Notes: a model not told the origin generated them from the sequence alone. A DNA stretch of 64,000 nt from Paracoccus marinus (GCF_007018965.1 NZ_VJYZ01000010.1:124001-188000), one strand, 5' to 3'; counted from the first letter of the stretch, positions 17,505-26,648 are shown. A program made the numbers and translations.

Positions 17505-19534
17505 TGCCACAGGATCTTCTGCGCGAGGTCTGGGGCTTCGACGATTTCCGCCCCGGCCAGCAGGAGATCGTGCAGGCGGTGGCAGACGGCCGCGACGTCC
17601 TGGCGATCATGCCCACGGGCGGCGGCAAGTCGCTGTGCTACCAGCTGCCCGCGCTGGTCCGCGAAGGCGTGACGGTCGTCATCTCGCCGCTGATCGCGCT
17701 GATGCGGGATCAGGTCCGCAGCCTGTGCGAGGCGGGGGTGGCGGCGGGCGCGCTGACCAGCGGCAACACCGACGACGAGACGCGCGAGGTGTTCGACGCG
17801 CTGGGGCGCGGGGCGCTCAAGATCCTCTACATGGCGCCCGAACGGCTCGCCTCGGGCGGGACGCTGACGCTTCTGCGCCGCGCAGGCGTGACCGCCATCG
17901 CGGTGGACGAGGCGCATTGCGTCAGCCAGTGGGGCCACGACTTCCGCCCCGACTACCTGCGCGTGGGCGAACTGAAACGCGCGCTGGGGGTGCCGCTGGC
18001 CGCCTTTACCGCCACCGCCGACGCCGAGACGCGGGACGAGATCGTGGCCCGCCTGTTCGACGGCCGTGCGCCCGAGACGTTCCTGCGCGGCTTCGACCGC
18101 CCCAACATCCACCTGGCGTTCCAGCCCAAAGACGGGCCGCGCGCGCAGATCATGGACTTTGCCCAAGGCCGCCGCGGCCAGTCCGGCATCATCTACTGCG
18201 CCACACGCGCCAAGACCGAAACGTTGCAGGCCGCGCTGCAGGCGGCGGGCATCGCCGCCGTCGCCTATCACGGCGGGATGGAGGCCGAGGCGCGGCGCGA
18301 GGTCGAGGGGCGGTTCCAGCGCGAGGACGGGCTGGTCGTGACCGCCACCGTCGCCTTCGGCATGGGGATCGACAAGCCCGATATCCGCTGGGTCGCCCAC
18401 GCCGACCTGCCGAAGTCGATCGAAAGCTACTATCAGGAAATCGGCCGCGCGGGCCGCGATGGCGCGCCGGCCGAGACGCTGACCCTGTTCGGCCCCGACG
18501 ACATCCGCCTGCGCCGCACCCAGATCGACGAGGGGCTGGCACCGCTCGACCGCAAGCAGGCCGACCACGCCCGGCTGAACGCGCTTCTGGGCCTGGCCGA
18601 GGCCACCGCCTGCCGCCGGCAGGTGCTGCTGGGATACTTCGGCGAGACCGCCGCGCCATGCGGCAACTGCGATCTGTGCGACACCCCGCCCGACGTGTTC
18701 GACGCCACGCAGGCGGTGCGGATGGCGCTTTCGGCGATCCTGCGCACGGGCGAAAGCTTCGGCGGCGGGCACGTGATCGACGTGCTGCTGGGGGTGCCCT
18801 CGGACAAGGCCGTGCAGCGCGGGCACGACCGGCTGCCGACCTTCGGCGTGGGCAAGGGCACGCCCAAGGGCGAATGGCAGGCGATCATCCGCCAGATGCT
18901 GGGGCGCGACCTGATCCGCCCCGACCCGGAACGCCACGGCGCGCTGCGCATCACGGAAACCGCGCACCCGGTCCTGCGCGGCGAGGTGCCGGTCCACCTG
19001 CGCCGCGACCTGATCCGCAAGGCGCGCCCCGCCAACGTCGTCAAGACCCAGGTGGACGAGGAGGACGCGCCGCTTCTGTCCGCACTCAAGGCCAAGCGGC
19101 GCGAACTGGCCGAGGCGCAGCGCGTGCCCGCCTATGTGATCTTCCCGGACCGCACCCTGATCGAAATGGCGCAGGACCGGCCGCAGACGCTGGACGAGAT
19201 GGCGCGGGTCGCGGGCGTGGGGGCCAAGAAGCTGGACAGCTACGGCGACGCGTTCCTGCGCGTGATCGCGGGCGAGGTGGCGGCGATGCACCCGGCGCGC
19301 CGCGCGCTCGCGGGGCGGGACGCGGGCGCGCTTTACGACCGGCTGACCGAGTTGGCGCGCGACCTGGCGCGGGGCGCCGACGGGACCGAAAAGCCGCTGT
19401 CGCTGACACCGTCGCTGCTGCGGCGGATCGCGACGGATCGTCCGGGCGACCTGTCGCGCTATCTAGACGCGCCGCGGCTGGACCGGTTCGGCGCGGCCTT
19501 CGCGGCCGAGATCAGCGAGAAGCAAGACGGCTAA
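17504..19534 (+). CDS. recQ: ATP-dependent DNA helicase RecQ
   Basis: 676 residues. Walker A MPTGGGKSLCYQLP, the DEAH box (VDEAHCVSQWGHDFRPDY), helicase motif VI (YYQEIGRAGRDG), the RQC zinc site (ACRRQ...CGNCDLC) and an HRDC domain (FPDRTLIEMA...RVAGVGAKKL) appear in the standard order. It unwinds forks and recombination intermediates in the RecF pathway. The start shares bases with the yggT stop. The C-terminal about 60 residues after HRDC extend a little beyond E. coli RecQ. Confidence 0.95.
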   Translation: MPQDLLREVWGFDDFRPGQQEIVQAVADGRDVLAIMPTGGGKSLCYQLPALVREGVTVVISPLIALMRDQVRSLCEAGVAAGALTSGNTDDETREVFDALGRGALKILYMAPERLASGGTLTLLRRAGVTAIAVDEAHCVSQWGHDFRPDYLRVGELKRALGVPLAAFTATADAETRDEIVARLFDGRAPETFLRGFDRPNIHLAFQPKDGPRAQIMDFAQGRRGQSGIIYCATRAKTETLQAALQAAGIAAVAYHGGMEAEARREVEGRFQREDGLVVTATVAFGMGIDKPDIRWVAHADLPKSIESYYQEIGRAGRDGAPAETLTLFGPDDIRLRRTQIDEGLAPLDRKQADHARLNALLGLAEATACRRQVLLGYFGETAAPCGNCDLCDTPPDVFDATQAVRMALSAILRTGESFGGGHVIDVLLGVPSDKAVQRGHDRLPTFGVGKGTPKGEWQAIIRQMLGRDLIRPDPERHGALRITETAHPVLRGEVPVHLRRDLIRKARPANVVKTQVDEEDAPLLSALKAKRRELAEAQRVPAYVIFPDRTLIEMAQDRPQTLDEMARVAGVGAKKLDSYGDAFLRVIAGEVAAMHPARRALAGRDAGALYDRLTELARDLARGADGTEKPLSLTPSLLRRIATDRPGDLSRYLDAPRLDRFGAAFAAEISEKQDG

Positions 19535-19646
19535 CGTCTCACGCTCGTAACGGTTCCTTGAACAAATGCTGTGACGGCTCCCGTCTTGACCTGCATCCGC
19601 ATAGCTGCGCTAGGGTGGGGCGTTCGATTGGACCGGGAGGGCCGTT

Positions 19647-20192
19647 CTGAGCCAAGCTGGCAATCTTCGCGACAGGCTGCGGGCCGACACCCGTGCCGCG
19701 CATGACCGCGTCGATGCCGCTTACCGCGCCTGCGACATCGCGTCGCCGCATGGCCTAGGCCTTTTCCTGTCCGACCACCTGCGCGCCTTTCGCGCGCTGG
19801 ACCCCGGCCCCCTGGCGGTCCCGCTGCGCGACGAATACTGCGACGCGCTTGCCGCCGACCTCGCCGCTCTGGCGCTGCCGGTGCCGCAGGCGCCGTCGTC
19901 GCGGCTGCCGGTCCATCCCGACGCGGCGCTTTACATCTTTCTCGGCTCGCGGCGGGGGGCGCAGATGATGCGGCGGTACTGGGCCGCACACGCGCAAGGC
20001 CCGGCGCGGGACGCGGGCGCGTTCCTGTCGCTCGACCCCCGGAACGAGGACTGGCGGCGGCTTTGCGCGGACCTGGCCGCGCGCCCGCCCGACGGCGCGC
20101 TGGCCGACCGCATCGTCGCCGACACCATCGCCATCTTCGATCTTTTCGACCCCGTGCCCGCCGCCGCGCTTCCGGAAAGTTGCCATGCCTGA
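19647..20192 (+). CDS. bphO: Biliverdin-producing heme oxygenase, apparent CTG start
   Basis: 181 residues beginning (M)SQAGNLRDRLRADTRAAHDRVD; the histidine of AAHDRVD is the expected axial heme ligand, and LYIFLGSRRGAQMM covers the distal-helix region. It opens heme to biliverdin, the chromophore used by the phytochrome encoded next. No ATG, GTG or TTG exists in frame between the upstream stop (19611) and GTG 19881, which would delete the heme ligand. The only usable NTG is CTG at 19647, six bases after GGGAGG. Its last eight bases overlap the phytochrome gene. A sequencing error is the alternative to a CTG start. Confidence 0.85.
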   Translation: MSQAGNLRDRLRADTRAAHDRVDAAYRACDIASPHGLGLFLSDHLRAFRALDPGPLAVPLRDEYCDALAADLAALALPVPQAPSSRLPVHPDAALYIFLGSRRGAQMMRRYWAAHAQGPARDAGAFLSLDPRNEDWRRLCADLAARPPDGALADRIVADTIAIFDLFDPVPAAALPESCHA

Positions 20193-22782
20193 CAGCACCA
20201 CGCCGCAAATCCAGGCAGACCCCGTGCAGTCGGCCGTGTCGCAGGACATGATCGACGCCTGCGCGCAGGAACAGATCCAGTTCCTGGGCCACGTTCAGGA
20301 TTTCGGCTGCCTTCTGGTGATCACCAGCCAGTGGGTGGTGCGGAACGCATCGGCCAACAGCCAGGCGATCCTGGGGATCGCGCCCGAGGCGCTGGTGGCG
20401 CAGCGGCTGACCGATCTTGTGCCCGCGTCCACCATGCACACGCTGCGCGGCAAGGTGCAGGTGATGGGCCGCGGGGACGAGGGGATCCGCCTGTTCGACG
20501 TGGACGTGTTCGGCGACGGGCGCGGCTTCGACATCGCGATCCACCGCGACAACCAGACCTTCCTGCTGGAGTTCGAGCCCAAGCGCCCCGACCGGGTCCG
20601 CGACCCGGCCGCCGTCGCGCAATCGCTGCTGCCCCGGATGGTGCGCGCCGACACGACCGACGAGTTGTGCGAGATCGCGGCCGACGCGGTCTGGGCGCTG
20701 ACCGGGTTCGACCGGGTGATGGTCTATCGCTTCGAGCAGGATTTCAGCGGCGTCGTCGTGGCCGAGACGCTGAACGGCGCCGCCTCGAGCTACATGGGGC
20801 ACCGCTTCCCCGCCTCGGACATCCCGGCGCAGGCGCGCGCGCTTTACCGCCGCAACCTGATGCGGATCATCGCCGACGTGGACGCGCCGGTCCATCCCAT
20901 CGTGCCCCCGCAGGCCCCCAGCGGCGCGCCGACCGACCTGTCGCTCAGCGTGACGCGGGCGGTGTCGCCGATCCACCTGCAATATCTTCGCAACATGGAC
21001 GTGGGCGCGTCGATGTCCGTGTCGATCCTGCTTGAGGGCGAGTTGTGGGGCATGATCGCCTGCCACCACGCCGGCGCGCATTACGTCGATTACGAAACCC
21101 GCTCGGCGATCGAGCTTTTCACCCAGCTTCTCGCCTACGAGATCGGGTTGCGCGCCGTCCGCGAGGAACGCCGCCAAAGCGAGGCGGCGCTCGACGCCCA
21201 CGAACGCGTGGCGATGCTGGTCGAAAGCTCGACCAGCCCTACGCCCGACCTTGCCGCCATCGCCCGCGAGATCGAACGGGTGTTCGAGATCGAGGGCGTG
21301 GCGATGCTGATCGGCGGCCACTACCACGCCGGCGGCCTTGTCCCCACCCGCGAGGAGTTCACGCGGCTGATGGGCGACGTGGCCCGCAACGGGCTCAGCC
21401 GGGTGTTCAGCAGCGACAACCTTGGCCTGTCCAGCCCCGGCGTGGTGGCGCCCGAACGCGGGATCGGCGGGATGCTCGCGATCCCGATCCACAGCCAGCG
21501 CGGCGACGGGGTGATCCTGTTCCGGCGCGAGATGACGCGCGACCTGATCTGGGCCGGGCGGCCGGAAAAGGAACGGCTTGCCGACGGGCGCCTGTCGCCG
21601 CGCACCAGCTTCTCGACCTGGCGCGAGGAACGGCGTGGCTTCTGCCAGTCCTGGACCCGCGCCGACCAGAGCGCGGCCGAGGTGATGCGGGTCAGCCTGC
21701 TGGAAACCACGCTCAGGCTCAGCAGCGACCGCGACCGGATGAGCACCAGCCGCAACGAGCGGCAAGAGGTCGTGATCGCCGAACTGACCCACCGGCTGCG
21801 CAACGTCTATACCACCATCGCGGCGGCCATCGACAGCGGCGCCCAGAAGGGCGACGACGCGCTGCGCGGCTTTGCTGCCGAGATGCAGGACCGGCTGGGC
21901 GCGATGAAACGCGCAAGCGACGTGCTGACGCGCCGCGACCAGCAGTCAAGCTCGCTGCACCGGCTGATCCGCGACGAGGTGCGCGCTTATGCCGGCGCCG
22001 ACGACCGGCTGGACTATGCGGGCTGCGACGTGATGCTGACCCCCGTCCAGCGGTCGGCGCTGACGCTGGTGATCCATGAACTGACCACCAATGCCGTCAA
22101 GTACGGCGCCTTCGCGGCGGCCGCGGGCCGGGTCGAGGTGACGGTGGACAACACGGCCGATGCGGTCGAGATCGTCTGGCGCGAACGCGGCGGCCCGGCC
22201 GTCGCCGCGCCGGGAAGGGTCGGGTTCGGGAGCGCCCTGATCGAACAGACGATCCCGCACGAACTCGGCGGCACGGTCGCGACCAATTTTGCGCCCGAGG
22301 GGTTCGAGATGCGGATGCGGATCCCCGGGCTCGCGTCCGCGCCCGCGGGTCAGGCCGCGGCCGAGCGTCCGCGCGTCACCCTGGTTCCGCAGGGCAACCT
22401 GCGGCTGTCGGGCCGGGTGCTGGTGGTCGAGGACAACACCATCATCGCCATGAACGCGGCCCAGACCCTGCGCCGCCTGGGCGCCGACGACGTGGTGATC
22501 GCGCCCGGCGCGGATGCGGCGATGGCGGCGCTCGATGCCGGCGAGGTGACCTTCGCGGTGCTGGACCAGGACCTCGGCGGCATCAGCTCGCAAGCGGTCG
22601 CCGAGCGGCTCGAGGGGGCGGGCGTGCCGTTCGTCATGGCAAGCGGCCTCGTTCCCGACCCGGCCGACACGCAGGGGGTGTTCGGCCGCGCGATCTGGAT
22701 CGAAAAGCCCTACAGCAGCGAGGCGATCGGGCAGGCGCTTGGCCTGCACTTCGCCGACAGGTTCGCGCAGGCCGACGGCTGA
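20185..22782 (+). CDS. bphP: Bacteriophytochrome HWE histidine kinase with receiver domain
   Basis: 865 residues in the order PAS (about 20-130), GAF (about 150-320), PHY (about 330-510), HWE kinase (about 525-715), receiver (about 743-860). Cys26 aligns with the biliverdin-binding cysteine of Deinococcus BphP; FPASDIPAQ (209-217) is the GAF chromophore motif and PRTSF (472-476) the PHY tongue. The kinase has phospho-acceptor His536, the N-box HELTTNAVKYG and the W-x-E signature (Trp665, Glu667). The receiver has Asp794 and the KPYSSE lysine. It should sense red/far-red light and pass phosphate inside a hybrid protein. The ATG lies within the heme oxygenase gene. Confidence 0.93.
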   Translation: MPDSTTPQIQADPVQSAVSQDMIDACAQEQIQFLGHVQDFGCLLVITSQWVVRNASANSQAILGIAPEALVAQRLTDLVPASTMHTLRGKVQVMGRGDEGIRLFDVDVFGDGRGFDIAIHRDNQTFLLEFEPKRPDRVRDPAAVAQSLLPRMVRADTTDELCEIAADAVWALTGFDRVMVYRFEQDFSGVVVAETLNGAASSYMGHRFPASDIPAQARALYRRNLMRIIADVDAPVHPIVPPQAPSGAPTDLSLSVTRAVSPIHLQYLRNMDVGASMSVSILLEGELWGMIACHHAGAHYVDYETRSAIELFTQLLAYEIGLRAVREERRQSEAALDAHERVAMLVESSTSPTPDLAAIAREIERVFEIEGVAMLIGGHYHAGGLVPTREEFTRLMGDVARNGLSRVFSSDNLGLSSPGVVAPERGIGGMLAIPIHSQRGDGVILFRREMTRDLIWAGRPEKERLADGRLSPRTSFSTWREERRGFCQSWTRADQSAAEVMRVSLLETTLRLSSDRDRMSTSRNERQEVVIAELTHRLRNVYTTIAAAIDSGAQKGDDALRGFAAEMQDRLGAMKRASDVLTRRDQQSSSLHRLIRDEVRAYAGADDRLDYAGCDVMLTPVQRSALTLVIHELTTNAVKYGAFAAAAGRVEVTVDNTADAVEIVWRERGGPAVAAPGRVGFGSALIEQTIPHELGGTVATNFAPEGFEMRMRIPGLASAPAGQAAAERPRVTLVPQGNLRLSGRVLVVEDNTIIAMNAAQTLRRLGADDVVIAPGADAAMAALDAGEVTFAVLDQDLGGISSQAVAERLEGAGVPFVMASGLVPDPADTQGVFGRAIWIEKPYSSEAIGQALGLHFADRFAQADG

Positions 22783-22824
22783 GCCGGCGCCGCGCATCCC
22801 CGCCGGACGAAATCCGCTTGATCC

Positions 22825-22850
22825 GCCCGCCGGGCTGGCTTAAGGCGGGC
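22825..22850. repeat. Hairpin between bphP and tRNA-Trp
   Basis: GCCCGCC (22825-22831) and GGCGGGC (22844-22850) form a perfect 7-bp stem. TTGATC at 22818 with TTAAGG 16 bases later could also be a weak promoter for the tRNA. No T-tract follows. Confidence 0.4.
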
Positions 22851-22858
22851 GTCGGCCT

Positions 22859-22934
22859 AGGGGTATAGCTCAGTTGGTAGAGCATCGGTCTCCAAAACCG
22901 AGGGTCGTGGGTTCGAGTCCCCCTGCCCCTGCCA
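22859..22934 (+). tRNA. trnW: tRNA-Trp (CCA)
   Basis: A full cloverleaf: acceptor AGGGGTA pairs with TGCCCCT, the D-loop contains AGCTCAGTTGGTAGAGC, the anticodon CCA is at 22892-22894 in loop CTCCAAA, and the T-arm contains GGTTCGAGTCC. The terminal CCA is encoded. tRNA-Trp just before secE-nusG is a common bacterial arrangement. Confidence 0.96.
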
Positions 22935-23062
22935 GCCGCTTTCCGTCCGATCCCTGCGAACCTTGCGACGCCCGTCGGGGCGGCCGCCGGCCGGCAGGCC
23001 CCGGACGCTTGCATCCGCGCCGCGGGGTCTTTATCTGAGCCGCTGCACCTGAAGGTATCGCC

Positions 23063-23257
23063 ATGATCAACCCCGCCCAGTTCATCAGCCAGGTCCGCGC
23101 CGAAGCCGCCAAGATCGCGTGGCCGGGCCGGCGCGAGGTCGTCACGACGACGATCATGGTATTCGTCATGGCCGCGCTGTTCAGCGTGTTCTTCTCGCTT
23201 GTGGACCTCGTGATCCGCACCGGCGTCGGCGGCGTCCTGCGGATCGTTTCGGGCTGA
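23063..23257 (+). CDS. secE: Preprotein translocase subunit SecE
   Basis: 64 residues, the short single-helix type. The amphipathic segment AEAAKIAWPGRREVVTTT is the SecE signature and is followed by one membrane helix. It clamps SecY in the inner-membrane channel. AAGGT precedes the ATG. It lies between tRNA-Trp and nusG, the standard place. Confidence 0.95.
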   Translation: MINPAQFISQVRAEAAKIAWPGRREVVTTTIMVFVMAALFSVFFSLVDLVIRTGVGGVLRIVSG

Positions 23258-23263
23258 GGACGC

Positions 23264-23284
23264 GCGCGCCCGTCGCGGGCGCGC
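23264..23284 (+). terminator. Strong hairpin after secE
   Basis: Perfect 9-bp stem GCGCGCCCG / CGGGCGCGC with loop TCG, starting seven bases after the secE stop. No T-run follows, so it may be an attenuator or an mRNA-stabilising hairpin rather than a full terminator. Confidence 0.45.
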
Positions 23285-23320
23285 AGGGACTGCTGCAGGG
23301 CGGACTTGCGGCCCCAAGGC

Positions 23321-23349
23321 TTGCATTGGCGGTGTTTGGCGGATATGTC
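23321..23349 (+). promoter_or_regulatory. Possible promoter upstream of nusG
   Basis: TTGCAT (23321-23326), a 17-base gap and TATGTC (23344-23349). Each box matches the consensus at three to four positions; the position after the secE hairpin makes it plausible. The remaining secE-nusG spacer shows no gene. Confidence 0.3.
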
Positions 23350-23484
23350 CCGGCGACCCGGCCGGACCTGGAAGGCGTGCAGCGAATCGGCATGCGCGCC
23401 CTTTGCATTTCCGGGCAGGGGCGATTTACGGATTTTGCGCGGACCCGGTTCCGCGTGCAGGGACGAACGAGGAACGGTCTGGCT

Positions 23485-24024
23485 ATGGCAAAACGGTGGT
23501 ATTCGGTCAGCGTCCTGTCCAACTTCGAGAAGAAGGTCGCCGAGGCGATCCGCCAGGCTGTGGCCGAGAAGGGGCTTGAGGACGAGATCGACGAGGTCCT
23601 CGTCCCGACCGAGGAAGTGATCGAGGTCCGGCGCGGCAAGAAGGTCACGTCCGAGCGCCGCTTCATGCCGGGCTACGTGCTGGTCCACATGGACCTGTCG
23701 GACCGCACGCACCATCTGGTGAACTCGATCAACCGCGTCACCGGGTTCCTGGGCGCGCAGGGCAAGCCGATGCCCATGCGCGACGACGAGGTGAACCTGA
23801 TGCTCAACCGCTCGGGCGACGGCGAGACCAAGGCCGAGCCGCGCAACCTGATCCGGTTCGAGGTTGGCGAGAACGTGAACGTGACCGACGGCCCCTTCGA
23901 GGGTTTCGCGGGCATGGTCGAGGAAGTGGACGACGCCGCCGGCCGCGTGAAGGTGACGGTGTCGATCTTCGGCCGGCCGACGCCGGTCGAACTGGAATTC
24001 ACGCAGGTCAGCAAGGCCTCGTGA
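23485..24024 (+). CDS. nusG: Transcription termination/antitermination protein NusG
   Basis: 179 residues. The N-terminal RWYSVSVLSNFEKKV and FMPGYVLVHMDL blocks form the NGN domain that binds the RNA polymerase clamp; the C-terminal KOW motif is VTDGPFEGFAGMVEEVD. It couples polymerase to Rho or to the ribosome. The ATG at 23485 gives the family length and follows GAGGAA; the open frame upstream runs through the spacer and is ignored. Confidence 0.96.
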   Translation: MAKRWYSVSVLSNFEKKVAEAIRQAVAEKGLEDEIDEVLVPTEEVIEVRRGKKVTSERRFMPGYVLVHMDLSDRTHHLVNSINRVTGFLGAQGKPMPMRDDEVNLMLNRSGDGETKAEPRNLIRFEVGENVNVTDGPFEGFAGMVEEVDDAAGRVKVTVSIFGRPTPVELEFTQVSKAS

Positions 24025-24074
24025 GTGTCGTGCGGGAGGCGTCGGCCCACGGGCTGAGCCGCACCGCTATGTCG

Positions 24075-24091
24075 GCCCGCATGGTGCGGGC
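24075..24091 (+). promoter_or_regulatory. Leader hairpin before rplK
   Basis: GCCCGCA / TGCGGGC, a perfect 7-bp stem with loop TGG, sits 24 bases before the rplK start. L1 is known to repress rplKA translation in other bacteria by binding the leader; whether this hairpin is the site is inference. Confidence 0.35.
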
Positions 24092-24114
24092 GTGATGAAA
24101 AAGGAGAAGGCCAC

Positions 24115-24567
24115 ATGGCCAAGAAAGTCGTCGGCAGCCTGAAGCTGCAGATCAAGGCGGGTCAGGCAAACCCGTCCCCGCCCGTCGGCCCCGCACTGGG
24201 CCAGCGCGGCATCAACATCATGGAATTCTGCAAGGCGTTCAACGCCCGCACGCAGGAAATGGAACCGGGCTCGCCCACGCCGGTCATCATCACCTACTAC
24301 GCCGACAAGTCGTTCACGTTCGAGACCAAGACCGCGCCCGCGTCGTTCCTGCTGAAGAAGGCCGCCGGCCTGAAGCCGGTGGGCAAGCGCAACCGCGCCA
24401 AGGGTTCGGACAAGCCGGGCCGCGCGCAGGCCGGCACCGTGACCGCAGCCCAGGTCCGCCAGATCGCCGAAGCGAAGATGAAGGACCTGTCGGCCAACGA
24501 CGTCGAGGCCGCGATGCAGATCATCCTCGGCTCGGCCCGTTCCATCGGTATCGAGGTGAAGGGCTAA
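24115..24567 (+). CDS. rplK: 50S ribosomal protein L11
   Basis: 150 residues. It begins [20 protein letters not shown], the proline-rich hinge helix of L11 that contacts 23S rRNA in the GTPase centre, and ends with the helical RNA-binding domain ([10 protein letters not shown]). It is a few residues longer than E. coli L11 at the C terminus. AAGGAG precedes the ATG. rplA follows after three bases. Confidence 0.97.
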   Translation: MAKKVVGSLKLQIKAGQANPSPPVGPALGQRGINIMEFCKAFNARTQEMEPGSPTPVIITYYADKSFTFETKTAPASFLLKKAAGLKPVGKRNRAKGSDKPGRAQAGTVTAAQVRQIAEAKMKDLSANDVEAAMQIILGSARSIGIEVKG

Positions 24568-24570
24568 GTC

Positions 24571-25269
24571 ATGGCAAAGATCGCAAAGAAGAAAGCCGCG
24601 GCCCGCGCCGCCTTCGAAGGCAAGGCGAACCTCGCGCTTGAGGAAGCCGTCGCGCTGGTCAAGGCCAATGCCACCGCCAAGTTCGACGAGACGGTCGAGA
24701 TCGCGATGAACCTGGGCGTCGATCCGCGCCATGCCGACCAGATGGTCCGCGGCGTGGTCCAGCTGCCCAACGGCACCGGCAAGGACGTCCGCGTCGCCGT
24801 GTTCGCGCGCGGCCCCAAGGCTGACGAGGCGAAAGCGGCGGGCGCCGAGGTCGTGGGCGCCGAGGACCTGGTGGAAAGCATCCAGGCCGGCAACCTCGAC
24901 TTCGACCGCGTCATCGCGACGCCGGACATGATGCCGCTGGTCGGCCGCCTGGGCAAGATCCTGGGCCCGCGCAACCTGATGCCGAACCCCAAGGTCGGCA
25001 CCGTGACGATGGACGTGAAAACGGCCGTCGAGGCGGCGAAGGGCGGCGAAGTCCAGTTCAAGGCCGAAAAGGCGGGCGTCGTCCACGCCGGCGTCGGCAA
25101 GGCGTCGTTCGACGGCGAGAAGCTGGCGCAGAACATCCGCGCCTTCGTCGAGGCCGTGAACCGCGCCAAGCCGTCGGGGGCGAAGGGCACCTACGTCAAG
25201 AAGGTCTCGATCAGCTCGACCATGGGTCCGGGCGTGTCGCTGGACCTGACCTCGGCCACGCAAGGCTGA
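24571..25269 (+). CDS. rplA: 50S ribosomal protein L1
   Basis: 232 residues, normal length. The signature [15 protein letters not shown] of L1 is intact. It forms the L1 stalk that moves deacylated tRNA from the E site, and in other bacteria it represses its own rplKA mRNA. The gene starts three bases after rplK and ends before a strong hairpin in the L10 leader. Confidence 0.97.
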   Translation: MAKIAKKKAAARAAFEGKANLALEEAVALVKANATAKFDETVEIAMNLGVDPRHADQMVRGVVQLPNGTGKDVRVAVFARGPKADEAKAAGAEVVGAEDLVESIQAGNLDFDRVIATPDMMPLVGRLGKILGPRNLMPNPKVGTVTMDVKTAVEAAKGGEVQFKAEKAGVVHAGVGKASFDGEKLAQNIRAFVEAVNRAKPSGAKGTYVKKVSISSTMGPGVSLDLTSATQG

Positions 25270-25275
25270 TCTTTC

Positions 25276-25311
25276 CGGCAGGCCGCGGCGTCTCGCGCGC
25301 GCGGCCTGCCG
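25276..25311 (+). terminator. Strong hairpin after rplA
   Basis: Perfect 12-bp stem CGGCAGGCCGCG / CGCGGCCTGCCG (25276-25287 and 25300-25311) seven bases after the rplA stop. No T-run follows; it may attenuate or process the rplKA-rplJL transcript. Confidence 0.5.
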
Positions 25312-25558
25312 CTTGCCATCCGGCCCATGCGGACGTATGAGGCCGGTTCCATCCCGGACCAGTCGATTCGGGGTGCCTGTCCGAGACGGAGGGCCGGTGC
25401 GTGAACACCGCTAAGTCCTTCCCGAGATGGAAGTCGAGCATTTTTCCGAAGGTTCCACCTTTGGGCGATCTCGGGTCCATCATTGCGGACCCGCCCGGCT
25501 GCCGCCCTGGCTGCCGGACATGAGAGCCGGGGGGAAACCCCCATACTTGGAGTGAACC
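25312..25558 (+). ncRNA. Putative L10 leader RNA (rplJ autoregulatory leader)
   Basis: About 250 untranslated bases precede rplJ, with conserved-looking GTGCCTGTCCGAGACGGAGG and GGTGCGTGAACACCG elements near the middle. Long leaders that bind the L10-L7/L12 complex and control rplJL are well known. The placement and the GA-rich internal loop fit, but assignment to the Rfam L10 leader needs a covariance search. Confidence 0.6.
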
Positions 25559-26074
25559 GTGGATAGAGCCCAGAAAGAACAAGTGGTCGAGGAACTCGGC
25601 CAGATCTTTGCAAGCTCTGGCGTCGTGGTGGTTGCCCACTACGAGGGGATGACGGTTGCCGAAATGCAGGACCTGCGCGCGCAGATGCGCGAAGCTGGCG
25701 GGTCCGTTCGCGTCGCCAAGAACAGGCTCGCCAAGATCGCCCTTGAAGGTAGCCCGGCGTCTTCGATCGCCAGCTACCTGACGGGCATGACCGTGCTCGC
25801 CTTTTCCGAAGACCCCGTGGCTGCGGCCAAGGTCTCGGACGCGTATGCCAAGTCGAACGATAAGTTCGTCATCCTTGGCGGCGCGATGGGCGGCTCGGCG
25901 CTTGACCCGGCCGGTGTGAAGGCCGTGGCACAGCTGCCGTCGCGTGAGGAGCTCATCGCTTCGATCGTGGCCAGCATCGGTGCCCCGGCGTCGAACATCG
26001 CGGGCGCGATCGGCGCACCTGCTTCGAACATCGCGAGCATCCTCACGACTCTGGAAGAGCGCGAGGCTGCCTGA
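25559..26074 (+). CDS. rplJ: 50S ribosomal protein L10
   Basis: 171 residues from a GTG start after TTGGAG. The N-terminal half ([21 protein letters not shown]...[11 protein letters not shown]) binds 23S rRNA; the C-terminal helix carries repeated [11 protein letters not shown] / [10 protein letters not shown] units that hold L7/L12 dimers. It anchors the stalk that recruits translation GTPases and is the usual repressor of its own operon through the leader upstream. Confidence 0.96.
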   Translation: MDRAQKEQVVEELGQIFASSGVVVVAHYEGMTVAEMQDLRAQMREAGGSVRVAKNRLAKIALEGSPASSIASYLTGMTVLAFSEDPVAAAKVSDAYAKSNDKFVILGGAMGGSALDPAGVKAVAQLPSREELIASIVASIGAPASNIAGAIGAPASNIASILTTLEEREAA

Positions 26075-26141
26075 GGCAATCCCGTCCGTCGTGGGGCAGA
26101 TGCCCCGACGTTGGAACAATCTTTACTGAAAGAACGGAAAA

Positions 26142-26519
26142 ATGGCTGATCTTAAACAACTCGCCGAACAAATCGTCGGTCTGACCCTGCTGGAAGCGCA
26201 GGAACTGAAGACGATCCTGAAAGACGAATACGGCATCGAGCCGGCCGCCGGTGGCGCCGTCATGATGGCCGGCCCGGCCGCCGGTGGCGCTGCCGCCGCC
26301 GAAGAAGAAAAGACCGAGTTCGACGTCGTGCTGACCGACGCGGGCGCCAACAAGATCAACGTGATCAAGGAAGTGCGCGCGATCACCGGCCTGGGCCTGA
26401 AAGAAGCCAAGGACCTGGTCGAAGCCGGCGGCAAGGTCAAGGAAGGCGCGTCCAAGGGCGACGCCGAAGAAATGAAGAAAAAGCTCGAAGCGGCTGGCGC
26501 CAAGGTCGAGCTGAAGTAA
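26142..26519 (+). CDS. rplL: 50S ribosomal protein L7/L12
   Basis: 125 residues: N-terminal dimer domain ([20 protein letters not shown]), an Ala/Gly hinge ([15 protein letters not shown]) and the C-terminal factor-binding domain ([24 protein letters not shown]). It forms the flexible stalk that recruits EF-G, EF-Tu and IF2. It lies directly after rplJ and before three hairpins leading to rpoB. Confidence 0.97.
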   Translation: MADLKQLAEQIVGLTLLEAQELKTILKDEYGIEPAAGGAVMMAGPAAGGAAAAEEEKTEFDVVLTDAGANKINVIKEVRAITGLGLKEAKDLVEAGGKVKEGASKGDAEEMKKKLEAAGAKVELK

Positions 26520-26527
26520 TCGACCGT

Positions 26528-26648
26528 GGTCCCCGCCGGGGACCCGCGCGTGAGACAGGGCAGGGTCCGGCTTATCGCCGGTCCCTGCCGAGCCCGTCTT
26601 GAAGGACGCTTGCCGGGGGCATACATAGCCTCGCTCGAGCGTCCTTCA
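26528..26648 (+). promoter_or_regulatory. Three tandem hairpins between rplL and rpoB
   Basis: First GGTCCCC/GGGGACC (26528-26544, loop GCC), then GGCAGGG-T-CCGGC / GCCGG-T-CCCTGCC (26559-26589, one T-T mismatch), then TGAAGGACGCT / AGCGTCCTTCA (26600-26610 and 26638-26648). None has a T-tract. E. coli has an attenuator and an RNase III site at this junction, so partial termination or processing that sets the rplL to rpoB ratio is a reasonable inference. No gene occupies 26520-26783. Confidence 0.6.

Noticed and set aside
23258..23484. Reading nusG from 23119 as a longer protein
   Set aside because: The added part is a translation of the secE shadow frame and spacer; the NusG N terminus is plain at 23485.
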